The position numbers and the translations under genes are program-made. From NCBI GenBank assembly GCA_017402995.1, contig JAFQOV010000022.1, forward strand, positions 1-64,000: a DNA stretch of 64,000 nt, in the 5' to 3' direction. How positions within the stretch are numbered: the stretch's first letter is position 1; each line of letters starts with the position of its first letter. Of this stretch, positions 47,636 to 54,409 are shown in pieces. Under the pieces are notes generated by a model. The model was given only the letters and a program-made list of their open reading frames with translations, searched no databases and was not told the origin of the DNA. This DNA comes from Candidatus Gastranaerophilales bacterium. Its GTDB lineage: Bacteria; Cyanobacteriota; Vampirovibrionia; Gastranaerophilales; Gastranaerophilaceae.

Positions 47636-47848
47636 ATGAGCAAAATTACAAAAGACATGGGAATTATGGACATTGTGACACAATACCCTGAAACACTAGA
47701 AGTTTTCGCAGGCTATGGCATGGGTTGCATTGGTTGCGCAGCAGCAAGATTTGAAAATCTTGAAGCAGGTGCAAAAGTGCACGGTATCGACGTTGACGCT
47801 ATGGTTGACGCAATGAACGAAATCGTTGAAAAAAACGCTGGACAATAA
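47636..47848 (+). CDS. DUF1858 domain protein
   Basis: This 70-residue protein has the DUF1858 pattern: KDMGIMDIVTQYPETLEVF, then GMGCIGCAAARFENLEAGAKVHGID with a CxxC pair. Family members occur in anaerobes, often beside hybrid cluster or redox enzymes, and may undergo thiol redox changes. AAAAGGC precedes the ATG. It stands alone before tRNA-Leu. Confidence 0.9.
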   Translation: MSKITKDMGIMDIVTQYPETLEVFAGYGMGCIGCAAARFENLEAGAKVHGIDVDAMVDAMNEIVEKNAGQ

Positions 47849-47901
47849 ATTTTTTTTATAGTATTATTTTTGAGCACCTTATGGTGTGTTGAAAATTAAA
47901 T

Positions 47902-47991
47902 GCCCTGGTGGTGGAATCGGTAGACACGTCGGACTTAAAATCCGATGAAGCTAATACCTTCGTGCCAGTTCAAGTCTGGCCCAGGGCACCA
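47902..47991 (+). tRNA. tRNA-Leu (anticodon TAA), CCA encoded
   Basis: The acceptor stem GCCCTGG pairs with CCAGGGC, followed by ACCA, so CCA is genomic. The anticodon stem TCGGA/TCCGA has loop CTTAAAA, giving TAA. A long variable arm (GATGAAGCTAATACCTTCGT) marks it as class II. A terminator follows at once. The 3' flank is the repeat-rich accessory spot. Confidence 0.95.
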
Positions 47992-47994
47992 TTT

Positions 47995-48019
47995 AAAACT
48001 CCCGAATGGGAGTTTTTTT
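47995..48019 (+). terminator. tRNA-Leu terminator
   Basis: AAAACTCCC/GGGAGTTTT with a GAAT loop and a run of seven T. Confidence 0.88.
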
Positions 48020-48221
48020 ATTGATTATTATTTGAATTTTATACTTCAAGGATTTTGGACTTCTTTAGTTTCTTTTTTATAAAAGACTTCACCCTTGCTT
48101 GTTTTTATTTTCAAGTCTTCCAGACTTCTTCGTTTTTCTTTTTATCTACAAAGGGCTTTCGCCCTTGAATATTTTTTTAAAAGCTAAAACTTTTGTTCAA
48201 TTTTTCAAGTCTTTCAGACTT
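48020..48221. repeat. Noncoding repeat-rich stretch with hairpins
   Basis: No supported gene. A 32-base string beginning TCAAGTCTTCCAGACTTCTT occurs at 48111-48142 and again at 48205-48236 (one difference, 94-base spacing). Each copy holds the hairpin AAGTCT-TCC-AGACTT. Between them lies AAGGGC-TTTC-GCCCTT (48151-48166). The DNA is strongly T-biased on the plus strand. Confidence 0.75.
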
Positions 48222-48672
48222 CTTCGTTTTTCTTTTCTTTTTTCAATCGCCGATCAAAGAAAAGAAAAACGAAGCAAAAAGAAAAGAAAACACGGCTCGG
48301 TTTCATGTAGGTTTCTAGTAACGCACTAAATTCAACGTCAATGCTTACGGGAACTCGCTAGCGCTCAGACAACCCTCACGCATTGCCGTTTCATTAAGTG
48401 CGGGTGCTTTTCCATAAGCGAGAAACTTAACGACATACAAAATTAAAAACAATATAACCTTTTTTAAATTTAAAATCGCAATCAAGGTGAACGTGAGCGA
48501 TTTTGAGTACGAGCGATAGCGAGAAATGGCTCTCAAAATCGCGAGGTGTGAACAACTTGGAGATTTTAAATTTAAAAAAGAAGAAACTAAGAATTTAGCC
48601 AAGCCGTGTTTTCTCTTTTCGGTTCACTTTTCTCTTTTTCGTCGGCGTTTGAGAAAAAAGAGAAAAGTGAAC
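48222..48672. mobile_element. Nested inverted-repeat element bounded by two inverted hairpins (MITE-like candidate)
   Basis: The left hairpin is a perfect 19-bp stem, CTTCGTTTTTCTTTTCTTT and its complement (48222-48240/48256-48274). The right hairpin is GTTCACTTTTCTCTTTTT(T)C and its complement (48622-48640/48653-48672). Their loops contain CGCCGA and TCGGCG, which are reverse complements. Inside are GAAAACACGGCT/AGCCGTGTTTTC (to 48297 and from 48602), a 23-base imperfect pair around 48322-48401, a perfect 19-bp pair (48459-48477/48562-48580) and an 11-bp pair (48497-48507/48532-48542). It contains no convincing gene. It is a non-autonomous element or a large structured RNA; I cannot tell which. 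Confidence 0.5.
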
Positions 48673-48718
48673 AAAAATGTTTAAATATAAAAAATGACTA
48701 TTTTTTTCAAACTTGCGC

Positions 48719-48746
48719 TTGCAAAAAAAAAAAAAAACGATATAAT
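48719..48746 (+). promoter_or_regulatory. Promoter with poly-A spacer, predicted phase-variable
   Basis: TTGCAA (48719-48724) and TATAAT (48741-48746) are 16 bases apart. The spacer is nearly all one homopolymer: 15 A at 48723-48737. Slipped-strand gain or loss of A would change the -35/-10 spacing. AAAGGA and the ATG of the prepilin-collar gene follow. Confidence 0.6.
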
Positions 48747-48788
48747 CTTTTCGAAACACAAAAAACATTACTAAACACAAAGGATAAT

Positions 48789-49145
48789 ATGAAAAAAATA
48801 GTTTATTTGAGAGCATTCTCATTAGTTGAGATGCTAATTACGCTTGTCGTGGTTTCGGTACTTTTATCTGCTTTTGTACCTGTGATTACAAAGAAAATGA
48901 CCAAAAACATTGAAGTTAAATCTTCTGTTGTTTCTGGTTCAGTTCCTGTTGGCACAGTTGTGATGTGGCTTGAGGATAGCGCACCTGAGGGGTGGTTACT
49001 TTGTAATGGCGCAACAATTCCAAGCGGAAGTCAATATGACGAACTTAGAGCATTTTTAGATGATACTAAGACGCCTGATATGAGAGGACTTATTGTCAAA
49101 GGTGCGACAGCAACAGAAAACACAAACGGAAGGGTTAGGGATTAA
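48789..49145 (+). CDS. Type IV prepilin-like protein fused to phage tail-collar domain
   Basis: This 118-residue protein starts as a class III (type IV pilin) signal: positive MKKIVYLRA, cut before F10, then SLVEML with E14 at the +5 position and a hydrophobic helix to about 35. Residues 50-105 match the phage tail-collar pattern: VPVGTVVMWLEDSAPEGWLLCNG, then TPDMRGLIVKG. It ends soon after, shorter than typical collar domains. It is probably a minor pilin or tip adhesin; no other pilus gene is in the window. AAAGGA precedes ATG 48789; the frame is open upstream but that part is repeat-derived. The following gene lies one base on. Confidence 0.8.
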   Translation: MKKIVYLRAFSLVEMLITLVVVSVLLSAFVPVITKKMTKNIEVKSSVVSGSVPVGTVVMWLEDSAPEGWLLCNGATIPSGSQYDELRAFLDDTKTPDMRGLIVKGATATENTNGRVRD

Positions 49146-49146
49146 G

Positions 49147-49596
49147 ATGAAAAAAATATTAATATTATTTGTGGGGTTAATTTTAGGGTGTAATTTGGCA
49201 AGTGCTAGGAGTGTGAATTGTTGGGAAGAATATACCACTTACAATACAGCACATGATTCATCATTCATGGCAACTGCGCTTGGAAGTGATGTAACGATTG
49301 TTAATACAGGGATTGAATATAACGGAATCGCAGAACTATATGAACGTGTTAGTAGTGATTTTTACGTAGGAGCACTAACAGACTACAGGGTTACTACTCC
49401 ACCATATATAAGGAATGGGAACTATTACTTGGGAGTTCCGTACTCTAGCATAGACAATTACAGTTATACATCTGGTACAACCTTGTATAGTGCCGGTAAA
49501 GTCTACCACTACTGCATAGTTGATGAAGGCTCTTCTGGCGGAGGTGGTGGTGGTGCAACAGGCTCTGTCAATTTCATCATCAAAGCAACATCATAA
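49147..49596 (+). CDS. Secreted partner protein with tail-fibre-like C-terminus
   Basis: This 149-residue protein has a signal peptide (MKKILILFVGLILGCNLASA), a Tyr/Ser/Thr-rich beta-type body with two Cys, a Gly run (SSGGGGGG) and the end SVNFIIKATS. That end resembles the terminal strand of phage tail-collar proteins (family recall: NYIIKA-type ends). One interpretation is that the collar C-terminus moved to a second secreted protein. It is co-transcribed with the prepilin-collar gene (GGGATTAAG site, one-base gap). Confidence 0.7.
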   Translation: MKKILILFVGLILGCNLASARSVNCWEEYTTYNTAHDSSFMATALGSDVTIVNTGIEYNGIAELYERVSSDFYVGALTDYRVTTPPYIRNGNYYLGVPYSSIDNYSYTSGTTLYSAGKVYHYCIVDEGSSGGGGGGATGSVNFIIKATS

Positions 49597-49649
49597 AGAG
49601 ATTATTTAAACACAAAAAAATTTTTTATCATATTATTTTATGTTTTAGT

Positions 49650-49675
49650 GGGGGCATTGCCCCCTTTTCTTTTTA
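49650..49675 (+). terminator. Terminator of the prepilin-collar cassette
   Basis: GGGGGCATTGCCCCC (49650-49664) is followed by TTTTCTTTTT. Confidence 0.9.
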
Positions 49676-49676
49676 A

Positions 49677-49860
49677 CCCGAGCAAAGCGAAGCGTAGTGC
49701 GACGCACTAGCTAAGCAAAGCGAGGGCAGAAGGATATGGAAAACTGGGTCGGAATGTTAAATTCTGACCCAGTTTGAAATTGGACTATGGCGACGTGGGC
49801 GCTTGCGCCCTCAGGAGCAAACCCGAAAGATAAGGAACTGACGAAGGTTATTATCTTTTG
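49677..49860. repeat. GC-rich, hairpin-rich intergenic stretch (possible ncRNA or element)
   Basis: No gene is supported. It contains GCAAAGCGAAGC-type short repeats and three hairpins: TAGTGCG-A-CGCACTA (49695-49709), a 14-bp stem starting AAACTGGGTC (49741-49775), and GGGCGC-TT-GCGCCC (49797-49810). It is clearly GC-richer than the flanks. It could be a small RNA or an old insertion. Confidence 0.5.
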
Positions 49861-49868
49861 TAACAAAA

Positions 49869-49897
49869 TTGATTTCATCACAAAACCGCAATAAAAT
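49869..49897 (+). promoter_or_regulatory. Promoter for a predicted leaderless mRNA
   Basis: TTGATT (49869-49874), a 17-base spacer, TAAAAT (49892-49897), then 6 bases to the ATG at 49904. Confidence 0.65.
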
Positions 49898-49903
49898 TAT
49901 ATT

Positions 49904-50254
49904 ATGGAAAAGAATTATAATTATAAAAGATGGTATGACGCAAAACCCTATACAGACGAAGTCTTAGGGATTTTAAAAAGCCTATCTTTACAATCACACT
50001 ACGACATTGCACGCGAAGTTTTAAAAGTCATTGAAACAATTAAAGTGACTTCAAGAGACTTAATCGAACCACCGCTAAGCATTGGAGTAGACAGGGTTAT
50101 GGGTTTATTAAACCAAAACTATAACCGCAGATGGTACGATAAAAATCTTCCAATTAATCGAATTTTTAAAAGTGCTTCAAGCTTGCAAGACGAAGATTTT
50201 CAAAATATAATGCAAGGTATGTTTACAAGTTTGAAAGATGAAAATGGAAAATAA
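49904..50254 (+). CDS. Hypothetical protein with two RWYD-type repeats
   Basis: This 116-residue soluble protein carries NYKRWYDAKPYTDEV at the start and NRRWYDKNLPINRIF near residue 75, an internal duplication. No known domain. It is predicted leaderless. It overlaps the zinc-ribbon-like gene by 17 bases and heads the operon leading to dxr. The function is unknown. Confidence 0.7.
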   Translation: MEKNYNYKRWYDAKPYTDEVLGILKSLSLQSHYDIAREVLKVIETIKVTSRDLIEPPLSIGVDRVMGLLNQNYNRRWYDKNLPINRIFKSASSLQDEDFQNIMQGMFTSLKDENGK

Positions 50255-50561
50255 TTACGAACAAATCGCACAAGACATGCAAGCAGTTATTCATCAAATG
50301 AAAATTGATGACATTGAAGAAAATCCAGACTCCGAGTTTGAGCTTTTTAATTGTTCAGCTTGCGCAAAAGATGAAGCATTAGCAGGCTCTATTCAATATT
50401 CAAATTACAGATTGTGCAACAATTGCGTTTTAATGTATGAATTGAGTTTAAAACTTGGAAAAGTAAAAAATATTGACGAATTTATGCAAAAAATGGAAGA
50501 CAATAGACTTTCAAACATTTGCGATTTTATTAAAAAAGATAGTCTTGGAGAAAAAAATTAA
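50238..50561 (+). CDS. Small protein with four-cysteine zinc-ribbon-like site
   Basis: This 107-residue protein has CSAC near 39-42 and CNNC near 61-64, the spacing of a treble-clef or ribbon zinc site, with acidic helices on both sides. Two ATGs (50238, 50244) are possible; the first is given. Its stop overlaps the dxr start (TAATG). Function unknown. Confidence 0.7.
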   Translation: MKMENNYEQIAQDMQAVIHQMKIDDIEENPDSEFELFNCSACAKDEALAGSIQYSNYRLCNNCVLMYELSLKLGKVKNIDEFMQKMEDNRLSNICDFIKKDSLGEKN

Positions 50562-51688
50562 TGCAAAAAGTTTTAATCCTAGGCTCCACAGGTTCTATTG
50601 GCACGCAAACTCTAGAAGTCATTGATAAACTCAATAATTTTGAAGTTTTCGCTCTGGCATGTGGTAAAAATATTGAACTTTTAAAAAAACAAATTGCAAA
50701 ATACAACCCAAGCTTTGTTTGCGTGCAAGAAGAAAATGACGCAAAAACAATCAAAAATGATTTTCCAAAATTAAATGTTTTATCTGGAAACAATGGGTTA
50801 ATTGAGCTTGCAAAATGCGAAAATTATGACATATTAGTTGCTGCAACAAGCGGTATTGTCGGCGTTAGAGCGGTTTTAGAAGCTATTAAAAACAAGAAAA
50901 AAATTGCATTGGCAAACAAAGAAACTCTTGTTATGGCAGGCGATATTGTCACAAAAGAAGCTCAAAAACATGGGGTTTCAATTTTGCCAATCGATTCAGA
51001 ACATTCTGCAATTTTGCAATGCTTAGGAACAATCGACAACAAAAGCGCAAAACGCCTTTGGATAACAGCTTCTGGTGGCCCATTTTTGAATAATACACGC
51101 GAAGAAATGAAAAATTTTAGCGCTAAAGAAGCGCTCAACCACCCAAGATGGGCAATGGGCAAAAAGATAACCGTCGATTGTGCAACATTAGTCAACAAAG
51201 GTCTAGAAGTCATTGAAGCGCACCACCTTTATGATTTTAATTATGAAAATATTAAGGTTGTTATCCACCCACAAAGCATTGTACATTCTTTTGTTGAATT
51301 TGTTGATGGTTCGTTTTTAGCACAAATGGGTGTGCCTTCTATGCACATACCAATTCAATATGCACTTTGTTATCCAAACAGATTTGAAGGCATTAAAACA
51401 GATAGCTTTAATATTTTTAATCAAAATCTGCAATTTTTAGAACCAAATTACAAAAAATTTCCATTGTTAAAATTAACAATTGAATGCGGAAAACAAGGTG
51501 GTATCATGCCAGCAGTTTTAAACGCTGCAAACGAAGTTGCGGTTTATAAATTTTTAAATAATGAAATCAATTTCTTAGATATCGAAAAACTTGTTTTTGA
51601 TTGCATTGAAAAAACAGACAATTTCAAAAACCCAAGTCTTGAAGAGATTTTTGAAATTGATAATTCAATTAGAAAATCTTTAGTTTAG
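50561..51688 (+). CDS. dxr: 1-deoxy-D-xylulose-5-phosphate reductoisomerase
   Basis: This 375-residue protein catalyses the committed step of the MEP isoprenoid pathway (DXP to MEP with NADPH). It has GSTGSIGTQTLEV, NKETLVMAG, PIDSEHSAI, ASGGPF, NHPRWAMGKKITVDCATLVNKGLEVIEAH (quoted in part: MGKKITVDCATLVNKGLE) and PNRF. It supplies IPP for the prenyl synthase at 17437. It ends with a 4-base convergent overlap with secA. Confidence 0.97.
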   Translation: MQKVLILGSTGSIGTQTLEVIDKLNNFEVFALACGKNIELLKKQIAKYNPSFVCVQEENDAKTIKNDFPKLNVLSGNNGLIELAKCENYDILVAATSGIVGVRAVLEAIKNKKKIALANKETLVMAGDIVTKEAQKHGVSILPIDSEHSAILQCLGTIDNKSAKRLWITASGGPFLNNTREEMKNFSAKEALNHPRWAMGKKITVDCATLVNKGLEVIEAHHLYDFNYENIKVVIHPQSIVHSFVEFVDGSFLAQMGVPSMHIPIQYALCYPNRFEGIKTDSFNIFNQNLQFLEPNYKKFPLLKLTIECGKQGGIMPAVLNAANEVAVYKFLNNEINFLDIEKLVFDCIEKTDNFKNPSLEEIFEIDNSIRKSLV

Positions 51689-54312
51689 CCTTCAACAACT
51701 TGAACGCCAAATTTTGCTCTAAAGATATGTCTAACTGTTTCGCCTTGGATTTCTGCCATTAAAGCGTTAAACAAATTATAGGCTTCTTTTTTGTATTCAA
51801 TCAATGGATCCTTTTGACCATATGCAACTAAACCAATTGAATCTTTTAGCATATCGATATTTCCAAGGTGATCAATCCATTTCGCATCAACTACTTGCAA
51901 TAAAATATCGCGTTCTAAATTACGAACAATGTTATCGTTTCTAAATGCCTCTTGGCGAACAAAATCATTGCCATAATATTTTTCCATTACTTCATTAAAG
52001 CTGTTAACTGTTTCAAGCTCAAAATCGTGATATGCTTTTTTAGTTTCATCTTTAAGCATTGAAAGAATTTCACCCGCACGCATGTCTTTAATTTTTTCAG
52101 GTGTAATTTTTTCTTTTAATTGTGGGAATACAGAAGAAAATTCTTTTGTAAACATAACCAAATCATCCCAAACATATTCTTGTGGAGACATATCTTTGCT
52201 TATATATTGACCTAAAATTCTTTCTGTTTCTTTTTCAATCATAAATTTAATGTCTGATGAAACATCTTGTTGTTCTAATACTCTTTTTCTTTGATGATAG
52301 AATTTTTCACGTTGAATATTCATAACATCATCATATTCTAAGACATTTTTTCTAATGTCGAAGTGATATGTTTCAACTTTTTTCTGCGCAGATTCAATTT
52401 GACGAGTAATTAAAACGTTTTCAATCGCTGTATCATCATCAACATTTAACATTGTCATCAACTGGGCAATTTTTTCGCCGCCAAAAATTCTCATCAAATC
52501 ATCTTCTAAAGATAAGAAAAATTTAGTTGAACCAGGGTCACCTTGGCGAGCTGCACGACCGCGAAGTTGGTTGTCGATACGACGAGACTCGTGGCGCTCT
52601 GTGCCAATAACATGTAAACCACCAAGTTTTACAACTTCATCATGTTCTTTTTGGGTAATTTCGCGCGCTTTTTCAAGAGCTTCGTTTTTTAATTTTTCAT
52701 AATCTGGATTATCTTTTGTGATTTTCTTTTTGTCTAGTTCTTCTTTCGCCAAATATTCAGCATTTCCACCCAAAAGAATGTCTGTACCACGACCAGCCAT
52801 GTTTGTAGCGATTGTAACAGCGCCAACACGACCAGCTTGGGCAATAATATAGGCTTCTTTTTCATGGTGCTTAGCGTTCAAGATGTTGTGTTTAACGCCC
52901 ATTTTTTTAAGCAAAGCAGATAAATATTCTGATTTTTCAATAGAAATCGTACCAACCAAAACAGGGCGTCCTGTTTTTGCCATTTGCGCAATTTCTTGAG
53001 CAACAAATTGATATTTCTTTTCTCTAGTTTTATAAATTACATCAGAATGATTAATTCTTATGTCTTCTTTATTTGTAGGAATTTGCGTTACTTGAAGATT
53101 ATAAATCTTTCCAAACTCTGCTTCTTCAGTCATTGCAGTACCAGTCATGCCAGAAAGTTTTGGATACAATCTAAATAAATTTTGGAATGTTATTGAAGCT
53201 AATGTTTGAGTTTCATCTTGAATTTTGACACCCTCTTTTGCTTCGATTGCTTGGTGCAAGCCATCAGACCAACGACGACCTTCCATGATACGACCAGTAA
53301 ACTCATCAACAATCATGACCTGATTGTTTTTAATTACGTAATCAGTATCTTTAATGAATAACTCTTTTGCTTTTAGGGCTTGTAAAAGGTGGTGGGCATA
53401 TTGAGTTTTCATGTCGAATAATTCTTCAACATTTAAGAGTTTTTCTGCTTCAATTACACCTTTTTCTGTGAAAATTATGTTTTTATTTTTTTCATCAACT
53501 TCATAGTGCTCATCTTTTTTCAATTTTGGAGCGATTTTTGACATTAATTGGTAGGTTTTTGTTGATTGTTCAAGTCTACCAGAAATGATTAAAGGAGTTC
53601 TTGCTTCGTCAATTAAAATTGAGTCGACTTCGTCAATAATAGCGTAATTGTATTGTCTTTGAACACGAGAATTGATATCTTGTGCCATATTATCTCTTAG
53701 ATAATCAAAACCAAATTCGTTATTTGTACCATAAGTAATATCGCAAGCATATGCTTTTTTCTTACTTTCATAGCTATTAAATTCGCCGCTTGATAAAATT
53801 ACACCAACAGAAAGGCCGAGGAATTCATATATTTTTCCCATCCAGTCTCTGTCGCGCTTTGCAAGATAATCATTTACAGTTACGACATGGACACCTTTTC
53901 CAGTTAAAGCATTTAAATACGCGGGCAATGTTGCAACAAGCGTTTTACCTTCGCCTGTGCGCATTTCAGCGATATGTCCATTGTGCAAGAAAATCCCACC
54001 AATTAATTGAACATCAAAATGACGAAGATTTAAAACCCTTTTTCCTGCCTCCCTGACGGTTGCAAAGGCTTCTGGTAAAATTTCGTCTAATGCTTGTTTT
54101 TCTAAAATTCTATCTTGTTTAATATCATTTGAAGTTGGGCGAGACGCAAGGATTTCTTTAAATTCAACAGTTTTTGCCTTCAATTGCTCGTCTGTTAATT
54201 TTGAAAATTCCTCTTCAAGTTCGTTAATTCTATCAACATATGGCATGATTTTGTTGATTTTACGAACGTTAGGGTCCTTAAAAACTTTCAGCAAAATATC
54301 TATTAAACTCAT
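51685..54312 (-). CDS. secA: Preprotein translocase ATPase SecA
   Basis: This 875-residue motor protein drives Sec export. It has EMRTGEGKTLVATLPAYLNAL-type Walker A, VDSILIDEARTPLIISG (DEAD), GRRWSDGLHQAIEAKEGV, ATNMAGRGTDI and RGRAARQGDPGSTKFFLSLEDDL (each seen in part). The C-terminus stops at FGVQVVEG without the CxCx8CH zinc tail of E. coli SecA, as in several other lineages. GAGGATATT precedes the ATG. Many signal-peptide proteins in the window depend on it. Confidence 0.98.
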   Translation of the reverse strand: MSLIDILLKVFKDPNVRKINKIMPYVDRINELEEEFSKLTDEQLKAKTVEFKEILASRPTSNDIKQDRILEKQALDEILPEAFATVREAGKRVLNLRHFDVQLIGGIFLHNGHIAEMRTGEGKTLVATLPAYLNALTGKGVHVVTVNDYLAKRDRDWMGKIYEFLGLSVGVILSSGEFNSYESKKKAYACDITYGTNNEFGFDYLRDNMAQDINSRVQRQYNYAIIDEVDSILIDEARTPLIISGRLEQSTKTYQLMSKIAPKLKKDEHYEVDEKNKNIIFTEKGVIEAEKLLNVEELFDMKTQYAHHLLQALKAKELFIKDTDYVIKNNQVMIVDEFTGRIMEGRRWSDGLHQAIEAKEGVKIQDETQTLASITFQNLFRLYPKLSGMTGTAMTEEAEFGKIYNLQVTQIPTNKEDIRINHSDVIYKTREKKYQFVAQEIAQMAKTGRPVLVGTISIEKSEYLSALLKKMGVKHNILNAKHHEKEAYIIAQAGRVGAVTIATNMAGRGTDILLGGNAEYLAKEELDKKKITKDNPDYEKLKNEALEKAREITQKEHDEVVKLGGLHVIGTERHESRRIDNQLRGRAARQGDPGSTKFFLSLEDDLMRIFGGEKIAQLMTMLNVDDDTAIENVLITRQIESAQKKVETYHFDIRKNVLEYDDVMNIQREKFYHQRKRVLEQQDVSSDIKFMIEKETERILGQYISKDMSPQEYVWDDLVMFTKEFSSVFPQLKEKITPEKIKDMRAGEILSMLKDETKKAYHDFELETVNSFNEVMEKYYGNDFVRQEAFRNDNIVRNLERDILLQVVDAKWIDHLGNIDMLKDSIGLVAYGQKDPLIEYKKEAYNLFNALMAEIQGETVRHIFRAKFGVQVVEG

Positions 54313-54409
54313 AATATCCTCAAATCTAGAAATAATTAAACTGATTTTAACATAAAAAATTTTTATAGTATAATTTTTTCATATAAATACAAACATACGA
54401 GGGTTTAAA

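Noticed and set aside
48099-48329. Plus-strand ORF of 76 codons after tRNA-Leu
   Set aside because: It reads through repeats and hairpins, with a Phe/Lys/Ser-biased composition produced by T- and A-rich strings; no start signal.
48345-48822. Two minus-strand ORFs in the inverted-repeat element
   Set aside because: They are translations of palindromic DNA, with no ribosome site and no protein-like composition.
54313-54409. Possible T-box leader before ileS
   Set aside because: The 97-base gap is AT-rich with no specifier stem, T-box sequence or terminator hairpin.
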